8,543 nt of DNA from an uncultured Eubacteriales bacterium (GTDB taxonomy: Bacteria; Bacillota; Clostridia; Oscillospirales; Oscillospiraceae). Below, piece by piece: positions 1 to 6,454 of the stretch; the stretch's first letter is position 1; every line of letters begins with the position of its first letter. The stretch lies in the NCBI GenBank assembly GCA_900313295.1, contig OMQS01000049.1:1-8543 (forward strand). Reading direction: 5' to 3'. The translations under genes were made by a program, and so were the position numbers. The notes under the pieces were generated by a model. The model saw only the letters and a list, made by a program, of their open reading frames with translations. It searched no databases and had not been told where the DNA came from.

Positions 1-942
1 CAGAAGCTGACGGCGCTCACAGATCTGCCCGTGCCGCCGCAGGTGGTGCGCAGCGCCAAGACCATGGGTGACTGGGTGCTGCAGGCGCTGCTGTGCAGCA
101 CGGAGGCCGGCACCCTTCACGTCTGGAGTGAAACGCAGCCGCAGACGCGGCAGAGCGCGGCGGGCTGGCGGGTGTATCTCCATGAAAATCCCTCGGCGCA
201 CAGCGCCGTCAGCGGTGGGGAAGAGGAGCGGCAGTCCGGTCAGTTGCCTTTTTGGCCGGAGCTTTTGCAGGGGGAATATGCTCATAAAGCAGCCGCCGCC
301 GTTCCCACCAAGATCACAGCCACCCAGCTCAAAGGGCGGGAATTGGATCAGCAGATCGCTGAGGGCGCGGAGCAGCCCCGACCGGTGCAGGGGGACTTTG
401 CCGTTCCTAAGTTTTTGCAGGAGAAGCAGGGGCTTACGCCGGCGGAGCGGGGCACGGCCATGCACCTTGTGATGCAGTATCTGCCCTTTGACACGCCGCC
501 GGAGCCGGAGGCGGTGCGCCGGTTGGTGGATTCCCTGCTGCAGCGCCGCCTGCTGACGGAGGAGCAGGCCGCAAGTATAAACGCTCTACAGATCTCGGAT
601 TTCCTGCGCAGCGACCTGTGTCATCAAATGAAAAACGCCCAGCAGGTGTGGCGGGAGTTCCGCTTTGCGCTGCTTGTGCCCGCCACGGTGTACGACCCCC
701 GCGCCGAGGGGGAGGAGATGATGCTGCAGGGCGTGGCGGACGTGTGCTGCCGCACGGAGCAGGGGCTTGTGGTGGCGGATTTCAAGACGGATCACATTCG
801 CTCCGGCGAGGAGCGGCAGCGGGCGGAGCAGTACCGCATCCAGCTTTGGGCGTACAGCGAGGCGCTGAGCCGTGTGCTGGGGGAGCCGGTGTGCCGGCGG
901 GTGCTGTATTTCTTCGCCACCGGAACGGAAGTGGAGCTTTGA
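1..942 (+). CDS. addA: ATP-dependent helicase/nuclease subunit A (AddA), C-terminal fragment
   Basis: This is the 3' end (313 codons) of a gene that begins before the window; the frame is open from base 1. AddA is the UvrD-like helicase/nuclease subunit of AddAB, which resects double-strand DNA ends for recombination, the RecBCD role in Firmicutes. The fragment carries the RecB-type PD-(D/E)XK nuclease domain. An H-motif reads GTAMHLVMQ (about 451-477). The metal-binding Asp of GVADVCC is at 739-741. The DFKTD motif has its Asp at 778-780 and catalytic Lys at 784-786, followed by the QYRIQLWAY motif (about 829-855). These match the AddA C-terminus; AddB would show a four-cysteine Fe-S arrangement, which is absent. 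The helicase motifs lie upstream, outside the window. The first GTG, at 31, is internal and not a start. No clear terminator follows the stop. Confidence 0.9.
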   Translation, partial: QKLTALTDLPVPPQVVRSAKTMGDWVLQALLCSTEAGTLHVWSETQPQTRQSAAGWRVYLHENPSAHSAVSGGEEERQSGQLPFWPELLQGEYAHKAAAAVPTKITATQLKGRELDQQIAEGAEQPRPVQGDFAVPKFLQEKQGLTPAERGTAMHLVMQYLPFDTPPEPEAVRRLVDSLLQRRLLTEEQAASINALQISDFLRSDLCHQMKNAQQVWREFRFALLVPATVYDPRAEGEEMMLQGVADVCCRTEQGLVVADFKTDHIRSGEERQRAEQYRIQLWAYSEALSRVLGEPVCRRVLYFFATGTEVEL

Positions 943-975
943 CGGCAAATTATGCAATTTTTCCTCAAAAAACAC

Positions 976-1004
976 TTGCAATGCATATTGATATGTGCTA
1001 AGAT
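976..1004 (+). promoter_or_regulatory. Promoter of rpmE (extended -10)
   Basis: TTGCAA (976-981) and TAAGAT (999-1004) are separated by exactly 17 bp, and TG at 996-997 forms an extended -10. This fits a housekeeping sigma-A promoter with a transcript start near 1011. The spacer contains a 12-bp dyad, CATAT-TG-ATATG (984-995), which could bind a regulator or be chance in AT-rich DNA. The call is by eye. Confidence 0.75.
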
Positions 1005-1012
1005 GAGATTTG

Positions 1013-1029
1013 CCTTTGGAGTCCAAGGG
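1013..1029 (+). promoter_or_regulatory. 5'-leader hairpin of rpmE mRNA
   Basis: CCTTTGG (1013-1019) pairs with CCAAGGG (1023-1029) around the triloop AGT, giving 7 bp including one T-G wobble. It sits at the predicted 5' end of the rpmE transcript. L31 leader motifs are among the ribosomal-protein leaders proposed for bacteria, including a Firmicutes form, so an autoregulatory leader is possible. A simple 5' stabilising hairpin is the alternative. I have not matched it to a covariance model. Confidence 0.45.
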
Positions 1030-1061
1030 ACATGTGTACCGGAAAGGGGTGAACCAGAGCA

Positions 1062-1265
1062 ATGAAGGAAGGAATCCATCCCAATTATCAGCAGACTACT
1101 ATTAAATGCGCCTGCGGTAATGTAATTGAGACAGGTTCTACGAAGAAGGATATTCGCGTAGAAGTCTGCTCTAAGTGTCACCCGTTCTTTACGGGCAGAC
1201 AGAAGCTGGTGGACACCGGCGGCCGCGTGGCCAAGTTCAACAAGCGCTTCGGCCTGGACAAGTAA
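1062..1265 (+). CDS. rpmE: 50S ribosomal protein L31, zinc-binding form
   Basis: The 67-residue product matches bacterial L31 along its whole length, opening [10 protein letters not shown] and ending RFGLDK. L31 sits at the central protuberance of the 50S subunit and helps form bridge B1b with the small subunit. The four zinc ligands of the C+ form are present: Cys16 and Cys18 (CAC) and Cys36 and Cys39 (CSKC), followed by the family's HPFFTG. The ATG is preceded by AAAGGGGTG (1043-1051) at suitable spacing. The gene is monocistronic: it has its own promoter at 976-1004 and a strong terminator 14 nt after the stop. The intact C+ motif means it needs zinc and is not the Zur-controlled C- paralogue. 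Length and sequence are typical, so I am very sure. Confidence 0.97.
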   Translation: MKEGIHPNYQQTTIKCACGNVIETGSTKKDIRVEVCSKCHPFFTGRQKLVDTGGRVAKFNKRFGLDK

Positions 1266-1279
1266 TTTGTCAGAACACC

Positions 1280-1313
1280 AAGCCCTGCACCTTTCTCGGT
1301 GCGGGGCTTTTTT
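1280..1313 (+). terminator. Rho-independent terminator of rpmE
   Basis: AAGCCCTGCACC (1280-1291) pairs with GGTGCGGGGCTT (1298-1309), giving 12 bp with one T-G wobble around the loop TTTCTC. The T-run at 1308-1313 completes it. It separates rpmE from the hflX promoter immediately downstream. Confidence 0.93.
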
Positions 1314-1321
1314 ATCCGCTG

Positions 1322-1350
1322 TTGTACATTTTCGCCGCTTATGGTATACT
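1322..1350 (+). promoter_or_regulatory. Promoter of the hflX operon (extended -10)
   Basis: TTGTAC (1322-1327), a 17-bp spacer and TATACT (1345-1350) with TG at 1342-1343 form an extended -10 promoter. The -35 matches the consensus only at TTG, so the extended -10 probably carries recognition. The start would be near 1357, leaving a short AT-rich leader before the GAGGT ribosome site at 1372-1376. Confidence 0.72.
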
Positions 1351-1382
1351 ACATATATTATTTTTTCAAATGAGGTCACACT

Positions 1383-2684
1383 ATGGAACGCACGCAGCTT
1401 CAGGAAAATAAACGGGATCTTGCGGTGCTGGTGGGTCTGCGCTCGCCAGTCCTGCGGGAAGACAGCACCGACGAGGAGAGCCTCCGGGAGCTGGCCGCAC
1501 TGGTGGACACCGCCGGCGGACGGGTGGTGGGGAGCATCCTCCAGAGCCGCGAAAAGCCCGACCCCCACAGCTTCATCGGCGAGGGCAAGGTGGAGGAGGT
1601 CAAGACCATGGTGGCCGCGGAGAGCGCCACACTGGTGATCTTTGACAATGACCTTTCCCCCTCCCAGATCCGTGTGCTCACGGAGCTTCTGGGCGTGCAG
1701 GTCATCGACCGCAGCGGCTTGATCCTGGACATCTTCGCCCAGCGAGCCAAGACAAAGGAGGGCTGCCTGCAGGTGGAACTGGCACAGTACCAGTACCTGC
1801 TGCCCCGCCTCATCGGCATGTGGACGCATCTGGAGCGGCAGGCCGGCACCAGCGGCAAAGGCCCCATCGGCTCCAAAGGCCCCGGCGAGACCCAGCTGGA
1901 AACAGACCGCCGCCACATCCACCGCAAGATCGACAAGCTCAAGGAGGAGCTGGAGGAGGTGCGTCGGGTGCGCAGCACCCAGCGCCAGCGCCGTCTGAAA
2001 AACGAGATCCCCGTGGTGGCCATCGTGGGCTATACCAACGCCGGCAAGTCCACCCTGCTCAACGCCATCACCGGCGCCGACATTCCGGCCAATAACCGCC
2101 TCTTTGACACTTTGGATACCACCACCCGCCTCCTCACCGTCAGCGACACCCTGGATGTGGTCATTTCCGACACTGTGGGATTCATCCGCAAGCTGCCCCA
2201 CCAGCTGGTGGAGGCTTTCAAGGCCACGCTGGAGGAGCTGGAGTACGCCGACCTGCTGCTCCATGTCATTGACCTGTCCAATCCCCAGTGGCCGCAGCAG
2301 GCGCAGGTGGTGGACAGCCTCATCCGCGAGCTGAAGGCCGACCACATCCCCTGCCTGCGGGTATATAATAAATGCGATCTCGCCTTTTCCGGCCGGCTGC
2401 CTCGGGAGGAGGACAGCGTTTATATCTCCGCCAAGACCGGCGAGGGGGTCGACGATCTCCTGCGCGCCATCGACGAAAAGCTGGACAAGGGCACCCGTCG
2501 GGTGACCATCCATCTGCCCTATGACAAAGCGGGTCTGCTGGACGGCCTGTATCGGGAGGCCAAGGTGGAGTCCGTGGAATATGAGCAGACTATCACTGTG
2601 GTAGCCGTCTGCCCGCCCAAGGTGCTGGGGCAGATGCAGCCCTACATCGAGGGCTGGACGCCGCCGAAGGAGGAGTGGGAGTAA
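1383..2684 (+). CDS. hflX: GTPase HflX (ribosome-splitting)
   Basis: The 433-residue product is a full-length HflX, the translational GTPase that binds 50S and splits stalled or hibernating 70S ribosomes, notably after heat or antibiotic stress. The N-terminal half is the HflX domain. A glycine-rich linker, GSKGPGETQLETDRRH (about residues 162-177), is the family signature, and a charged coiled coil follows. The G domain shows G1 GYTNAGKST at 216-224, G3 DTVGF starting at Asp263, G4 NKCD at 329-332 and G5 SAKTG at 349-353. A short C-terminal domain ends the protein. The ATG is chosen for GAGGT (1372-1376) six bases upstream. It is the first gene of a unit: its TAA overlaps the next ATG by one base, so the two are probably translationally coupled. 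All GTP-binding residues look intact. Confidence 0.96.
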   Translation: MERTQLQENKRDLAVLVGLRSPVLREDSTDEESLRELAALVDTAGGRVVGSILQSREKPDPHSFIGEGKVEEVKTMVAAESATLVIFDNDLSPSQIRVLTELLGVQVIDRSGLILDIFAQRAKTKEGCLQVELAQYQYLLPRLIGMWTHLERQAGTSGKGPIGSKGPGETQLETDRRHIHRKIDKLKEELEEVRRVRSTQRQRRLKNEIPVVAIVGYTNAGKSTLLNAITGADIPANNRLFDTLDTTTRLLTVSDTLDVVISDTVGFIRKLPHQLVEAFKATLEELEYADLLLHVIDLSNPQWPQQAQVVDSLIRELKADHIPCLRVYNKCDLAFSGRLPREEDSVYISAKTGEGVDDLLRAIDEKLDKGTRRVTIHLPYDKAGLLDGLYREAKVESVEYEQTITVVAVCPPKVLGQMQPYIEGWTPPKEEWE

Positions 2685-3316
2685 TGGCCGTGCAGCGAAT
2701 CCCTTTTTCCGCCGCCGAGAGTGAGTTTGTGGAAAAACGCTCCCGCTTCATCGGCCAGATCTGGCCTGTGTCCACAGAGGAGGAGGCGCAGGCGCACATC
2801 CGCGCCGCCAAAAAGAAGTATCACGACGCCCGACACAACTGCTGGTGCTACCTGCTGGGGGATAACGTCCTGCGCTACAGCGACGACGGCGAGCCGCAGG
2901 GCACCGCCGGCCAGCCCATGCTCAATGTTTTCCTGCGGGAAGGCGTGAGCTATGTCTGCTGCGTCGTCACCCGCTATTTCGGCGGCATCCTGCTGGGCGC
3001 CGGCGGTCTCACCCGCGCCTATAGCAAGAGCGCCCGCGACGCCCTCTCCGCTGCCGGCGTTTCCGCCATGGGGCTGTGGGAGCAGGTGCGTCTGGACTGC
3101 GACTACAGCCTTTTGGAGCGTGTCAAGCTGGAGATCGCGGCGGTCGGCGGCCTGCTGGACGACATTTCCTATGCTGCCGGCGTCACCGTCACGGCTTCTT
3201 TGCCGGATGACGGGGCTTTGCGCCTGCAGCAGCGGCTCACGGAGCTTTCCGCCGGAGCCATCACGCTTCATTCCCTGGGTCAGAGCCTCCGCCCTGGGCC
3301 GAGGGAGGAGCTATAA
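2684..3316 (+). CDS. YigZ/YvyE (IMPACT, UPF0029) family protein
   Basis: This 210-residue protein has the two-domain build of bacterial YigZ/YvyE. The N-terminal UPF0029/IMPACT domain runs to about residue 125. It carries KYHDARHNCWCYLLG (45-59), the conserved YSDDGEPQGTAG (65-76) and the signature TRYFGGILLGAGGLTRAY (96-113). A DUF1949-type ferredoxin-like domain follows (about 136-195). The bacterial biochemical role is not settled. Eukaryotic relatives (IMPACT/Yih1) act on GCN1/GCN2 in the amino-acid starvation response. The start at 2684 is chosen over an in-frame GTG at 2675, because AAGGAGGAG (2667-2675) lies 8 nt before the ATG and the ATG overlaps the hflX stop as TAATG. Tight coupling to a ribosome-splitting GTPase suggests, without proving, a translation-linked role. 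Confidence 0.93.
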   Translation: MAVQRIPFSAAESEFVEKRSRFIGQIWPVSTEEEAQAHIRAAKKKYHDARHNCWCYLLGDNVLRYSDDGEPQGTAGQPMLNVFLREGVSYVCCVVTRYFGGILLGAGGLTRAYSKSARDALSAAGVSAMGLWEQVRLDCDYSLLERVKLEIAAVGGLLDDISYAAGVTVTASLPDDGALRLQQRLTELSAGAITLHSLGQSLRPGPREEL

Positions 3317-3331
3317 AAAGGAGGAATATTT

Positions 3332-4771
3332 ATGGCGATTTTGGCCGGTTTGCAGCCCGAGCGGGTCTTTCACTGGTTTGAGGAGCTTTGCCGCATTCCC
3401 CACGGCAGCGGCAACACCAAGGCCATCAGCGACTATCTGGTGCGCTTTGCCCGCGACCGCGGCCTTGCCGTCCGGCAGGACGAGTGGAACAATGTGGTCA
3501 TAAAAAAGCCCGCTTCCGCCGGCTATGAGGCCGCTGCGCCGGTGCTTTTGCAGGGGCACATGGACATGGTCTGCGAAAAAGAGCCGGACTGCAAAAAGGA
3601 TATGGCCGCCGAGGGCTTGGAGCTGGTCGTGGAGGGGGACACCGTGTACGCCAAATGCACTACGCTGGGCGGCGACGACGGCATCGCCGTGGCCATGATC
3701 CTTGCCCTGCTGGAGAGCGGCGCGCTGCCCCACCCCGCCTTGGAGGCGGTGCTCACCGTGGACGAGGAAACGGGCATGATCGGCGCCGCTGCCATCGACC
3801 TCAGCGACCTGCGCGGCCGCCTGCTCATCAATCTGGATTCCGAGGTGGAGGGCGTGTTCACGGCTGGCTGCGCCGGCGGCGCAACCGCTGTGATAGACAT
3901 TCCTGTAAAGCGTGAACCCCTTACGGGCGAGAGCCTTTTTATCACGGTTTCCGGCCTCACGGGCGGCCACTCCGGCATCGAAATAAACCGTGGCCGCGCC
4001 AATGCCGTCGTGCTTTTGGGGCGCATCCTGGACGCCATCGGCCGCGCTACCACTATGCGCCTTTGCTCCGTCAGCGGCGGCAGCAAGGATAACGCCATCC
4101 CCGTGTCCGCCTGCGCCACGCTTGTGGTGGAGAACAGGGGGCGGGCGGCTGCTGCCTGCCGCCGTATGGAGGAGGTTTTCCGTAGGGAGTATGCCGTGGC
4201 CGACGGTGCCATCACCGTCAGCGCACAGTCCGGTCAGGACGCCGGCGTCCCTATGGATGCCGACACTACCCGTCGCGCCCTGACTTTGCTCCAGTGCGCC
4301 CCCAACGGGGTGCAGGAGATGAGTAGGGAAGTGGAGGGCTTGGTGCAGACCTCTTTGAATCTGGGCATCCTCACCACTTCCGCCGACTCGGTGCGAGCCT
4401 CCTTCTGCGTCCGCAGCAATATAAACTCCCAAAAAGAGATGCTCCTACGTCGTCTGGAGCTGCTGGGCGCCGTGTTGTGGGGGACGTTTTCCATCAGCGG
4501 GGACTATCCGGCGTGGGAGTACAGCGCCGATTCGCCTCTGCGCCGCTTGATGGCGGAGGTCTTTGCGGAGCAGTGCGGCCACGCTCCCACGGTGGAGGTG
4601 ATTCACGCAGGCGTGGAGTGCGGCCTGCTGGCCGACAAGCTTTCGGGGCTGGACTGCGTGTCCATCGGCCCCGATCTCACGGAGATCCACACCCCGCGGG
4701 AGCGCATGCACATCGCCTCCGTGCAGCGCACTTGGGCTTTGCTCACGGAAACCCTCCGCCGTCTGCGGTGA
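3332..4771 (+). CDS. pepD: Aminoacyl-histidine dipeptidase (M20C, PepD-like)
   Basis: The 479-residue protein is a full-length M20C metallopeptidase, a cytosolic di-zinc dipeptidase that hydrolyses Xaa-His and other dipeptides. Ligands recognisable from the family are His76 and Asp78 (HMD), Asp115 in LGGDDGI, the catalytic Glu145 and metal ligand Glu146 in VDEETG, Asp169 in NLDSE, and His453 in EIHTPRERMH. The lid-domain GGHSGIEI motif (His213) is present. The insertion characteristic of M20C lies between the metal motifs. The ATG follows AAAGGAGG (3317-3324) by 7 nt. It lies 15 nt after the YigZ gene with no terminator between, so it is the last gene of the hflX unit, and a terminator follows at 4786. 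The specific substrate is not shown by sequence; the symbol follows family usage. Confidence 0.93.
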   Translation: MAILAGLQPERVFHWFEELCRIPHGSGNTKAISDYLVRFARDRGLAVRQDEWNNVVIKKPASAGYEAAAPVLLQGHMDMVCEKEPDCKKDMAAEGLELVVEGDTVYAKCTTLGGDDGIAVAMILALLESGALPHPALEAVLTVDEETGMIGAAAIDLSDLRGRLLINLDSEVEGVFTAGCAGGATAVIDIPVKREPLTGESLFITVSGLTGGHSGIEINRGRANAVVLLGRILDAIGRATTMRLCSVSGGSKDNAIPVSACATLVVENRGRAAAACRRMEEVFRREYAVADGAITVSAQSGQDAGVPMDADTTRRALTLLQCAPNGVQEMSREVEGLVQTSLNLGILTTSADSVRASFCVRSNINSQKEMLLRRLELLGAVLWGTFSISGDYPAWEYSADSPLRRLMAEVFAEQCGHAPTVEVIHAGVECGLLADKLSGLDCVSIGPDLTEIHTPRERMHIASVQRTWALLTETLRRLR

Positions 4772-4785
4772 AAAAGATACAAAGG

Positions 4786-4816
4786 AAGCCGGCTTCACGC
4801 GTCGGCTTTCTTTTTT
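4786..4816 (+). terminator. Rho-independent terminator of the hflX-yigZ-pepD unit
   Basis: AAGCCG (4786-4791) pairs with CGGCTT (4803-4808), possibly extended by an inner GC/GC pair. A T-rich tail (TCTTTTTT) reaches to 4816. The stem is shorter than the other terminators here but its position, 14 nt after the pepD stop, and its T-run are typical. Confidence 0.8.
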
Positions 4817-4882
4817 GCGTTTTCCCCCCCAGACCCTCACAATCCTGCATGAATAAAATTGATAATATTTAGGCAATCCTCC

Positions 4883-4897
4883 AATAATGACATTATT
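4883..4897. promoter_or_regulatory. 15-bp palindrome upstream of the CoA-transferase promoter (candidate operator)
   Basis: AATAATG (4883-4889) and CATTATT (4891-4897) are perfect inverted repeats around one central A, a 7-1-7 dyad. It lies about 50 bp upstream of the predicted transcript start. TTCACAA (4898-4904), which follows directly, matches one half of the redox regulator Rex consensus. The other half, at the correct spacing, matches poorly. The regulator is unknown, and chance in AT-rich DNA is possible. Confidence 0.4.
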
Positions 4898-4910
4898 TTC
4901 ACAAAGCCAC

Positions 4911-4939
4911 TGTTTTTTGCCTTTTTTCGGTGCTATAAT
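4911..4939 (+). promoter_or_regulatory. Promoter of the CoA-transferase gene (extended -10)
   Basis: The -10 is a perfect TATAAT (4934-4939) with TG at 4931-4932 as an extended -10. A weak -35-like TGTTTT (4911-4916) sits at 17-bp spacing. Expected start is near 4946. GGTGCTAT occurs twice, at 4929-4936 (overlapping the -10) and 4948-4955 (at the start site). GGTGC (4948-4952) can also pair with GCACC (4963-4967) in the leader. These could be operator sites or a small 5' hairpin. Confidence 0.75.
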
Positions 4940-4989
4940 ATAAAAAAGGTGCTATGAGTAAGGCACCGACGAATTGGAGGAGTGAAGGC

Positions 4990-6330
4990 ATGGATTATAA
5001 AGAAATGTACCGGCAAAAGCTGACCACGGCCGACGAGGCGGTGAAGGTCATCAAGTCCGGTGACTGGGTGGATTACGGTTTCTGCGCCATTCACCCGCGG
5101 GTTTTGGACGAAGCGCTGGCGCGCCGCGCGCCGATGCTGGAGGACGTGAAGGTTCGCGGCGGCATCAGCCTGTGGAAGCCCGCCATTTTTGACGTGGAAG
5201 ATCCCGTTCACCATATCATTTTCAATTCCCATCACATGAGCGCCGTGGAGCGTCACCATATCGCCAGCGGCGCCGGCTTCCACGAGCCTATGCGCTATTC
5301 CGAGCTGCCTCGGTACTATACGGATCATATTACCCCGCCGGACGTTGCCATGTTCCAGGTCACGCCTATGGATAAGCACGGCTACTTCAACTTCGGCCTC
5401 TCCGCCTCCCATCTGCGGGCCGTCATTGAGAAGTCCAAGGTGGTCATCGTGGAGGTCAATGAGAAAATGCCCCGCTGCCTGGGCGGCTTTGACAACTGCA
5501 TCCATGTTTCCGAGGTGGATATGATCGTGGAGGGACGCAACGACCCCATGGGCATCCAGCCCTCCAACCCCGCCACCGAGGTGGATAAGGCCGTGGCCAA
5601 GCTCATCGTGGAGCAGATCCCCAACGGCGCCTGCCTGCAGCTTGGCATCGGCGGTATGCCCAACACCGTGGGTGCCATGCTGTGCGAGTCCGATCTGAAG
5701 GATCTGGGCGTACATACGGAGATGTATGTGGATGCCTATGTGGATTTGGCGCTGGCGGGCAAGGTCACGGGCATGCGGAAAAATCTGGATCGCGGCCGCC
5801 AGGTGTACGCCTTCGCCGCCGGCACCCAGAAGCTCTATGACTATCTGGACGACAACCCCGCCTGCATGGCCGCGCCCATCAGCTATACCAACGACATCCG
5901 CACCGTGGCGCAGCTGGATAATTTCATCTCCATCAATAACGCCGTGGACGTGGATCTTTACGGCCAGGTGAACGGCGAAACGGCGGGCATCAAGCAGATC
6001 TCCGGCGCCGGCGGCCAGCAGGATTTCGTCTTGGGCGCGTATCTTTCCAAGGGCGGCAAGAGCTTCATCTGCCTGTCCTCCACGCATAAAAATAAGGACG
6101 GCAGCCTGTCCTCCCGCATCCGTCCCACCCTCCAGACCGGCTCTGTGGTCACGGACACGCGGGTGAACACCATGTATGTGGTCACGGAGTACGGCTGCGT
6201 GTGCCTTAAGGGTCTCAGCGTCTGGGAGCGGGCGGAGAAGCTCATTTCCATCGCCCATCCCGATTTCCGCGAGGAGCTGATCCGCGAGGCGGAGAAGCAG
6301 AAGATCTGGTATCCCCATAACAGAAGATAA
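4990..6330 (+). CDS. but: Butyryl-CoA:acetate CoA-transferase-like (acetyl-CoA hydrolase/transferase family)
   Basis: The 446-residue product closely resembles, from memory of the family, the butyryl-CoA:acetate CoA-transferases of gut butyrate producers in length and in its N-terminal [11 protein letters not shown] and SGDWVDYGF. These enzymes swap CoA from butyryl-CoA to acetate, giving butyrate and acetyl-CoA, the last step of butyrate fermentation. Visible motifs are [10 protein letters not shown] (219-228), HTEMY with the likely catalytic Glu244 (equivalent to Glu238 of 4-hydroxybutyrate CoA-transferase), [20 protein letters not shown] and VVTEYGCV. The start is 4990, because GGAGGAG (4976-4982) lies 7 nt upstream; an in-frame ATG at 4954 lies only about 8 nt after the transcript start and has no ribosome site. 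The gene stands alone, with its own promoter and terminator. A 4-hydroxybutyrate or propionyl-CoA substrate cannot be excluded from sequence. Confidence 0.85.
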   Translation: MDYKEMYRQKLTTADEAVKVIKSGDWVDYGFCAIHPRVLDEALARRAPMLEDVKVRGGISLWKPAIFDVEDPVHHIIFNSHHMSAVERHHIASGAGFHEPMRYSELPRYYTDHITPPDVAMFQVTPMDKHGYFNFGLSASHLRAVIEKSKVVIVEVNEKMPRCLGGFDNCIHVSEVDMIVEGRNDPMGIQPSNPATEVDKAVAKLIVEQIPNGACLQLGIGGMPNTVGAMLCESDLKDLGVHTEMYVDAYVDLALAGKVTGMRKNLDRGRQVYAFAAGTQKLYDYLDDNPACMAAPISYTNDIRTVAQLDNFISINNAVDVDLYGQVNGETAGIKQISGAGGQQDFVLGAYLSKGGKSFICLSSTHKNKDGSLSSRIRPTLQTGSVVTDTRVNTMYVVTEYGCVCLKGLSVWERAEKLISIAHPDFREELIREAEKQKIWYPHNRR

Positions 6331-6344
6331 ACCAAAGCTTTACA

Positions 6345-6374
6345 GGGGCGGACGGTGCTGTCCGCCCCCCTTTT
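6345..6374 (+). terminator. Rho-independent terminator of the CoA-transferase gene
   Basis: GGGGCGGAC (6345-6353) and GTCCGCCCC (6360-6368) form a perfect 9-bp GC-rich stem with loop GGTGCT. CC and TTTT (6371-6374) follow. The T-run is short, but the stem is very stable and lies 14 nt after the stop. Confidence 0.82.
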
Positions 6375-6391
6375 CCTGTGCGCAGGCCGCA

Positions 6392-6430
6392 CTCTACCGC
6401 CGGTCGGTTGCCGGATGCCCCCTCTACCGC
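6392..6430. repeat. Direct repeat CTCTACCGC x2 in the XRE-gene promoter region
   Basis: CTCTACCGC occurs at 6392-6400 and again at 6422-6430, 30 bp apart start to start, about three helical turns. The first copy runs into a 9-bp dyad, ACCG-C-CGGT (6396-6404). The copies bracket a possible -35 and abut a possible -10. They are plausible operator half-sites, perhaps for autoregulation by the downstream XRE protein; that link is inference. Confidence 0.5.
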
Positions 6431-6436
6431 TATCAT
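6408..6436 (+). promoter_or_regulatory. Possible promoter of the XRE regulator gene
   Basis: TTGCCG (6408-6413), a 17-bp spacer and TATCAT (6431-6436) form a moderate sigma-A-like promoter without an extended -10. It would place the start about 12 nt before the ATG at 6455, a very short leader that barely includes the GAGGTG ribosome site. That makes the call uncertain. Confidence 0.4.
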
Positions 6437-6454
6437 AAAATTGAGGTGACGCCT

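Noticed and set aside
947..980. AT-only inverted repeat after addA (including TGCAA at 953 and TTGCA at 976) as a terminator
   Set aside because: The stem is weak and interrupted, has no GC core, and overlaps the rpmE -35. I cannot support a terminator for addA here.
792..2513. A 573-codon open frame on the - strand across rpmE and hflX
   Set aside because: It lies opposite two certain genes, crosses their promoters and terminator, and its translation shows no recognisable domain. It is a GC-rich shadow frame.
4887..4904. Full Rex operator upstream of the CoA-transferase
   Set aside because: The right half TTCACAA fits, but the left half at the required spacing matches only about 3 of 7 positions, so it is kept only as a half-site remark.
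4954..4989. Upstream ATG as the start of the CoA-transferase
   Set aside because: It lies only about 8 nt after the predicted transcript start and has no ribosome site. The ATG at 4990 has GGAGGAG at ideal spacing and gives the usual family N-terminus.
4933..6318. A 461-codon open frame on the - strand opposite the CoA-transferase gene
   Set aside because: The translation is rich in His, Gly and Ala, as expected from the antisense of this coding sequence, and there is no ribosome site or promoter. Similar antisense frames lie opposite pepD (3311-4432) and the YigZ gene (2642-3271).
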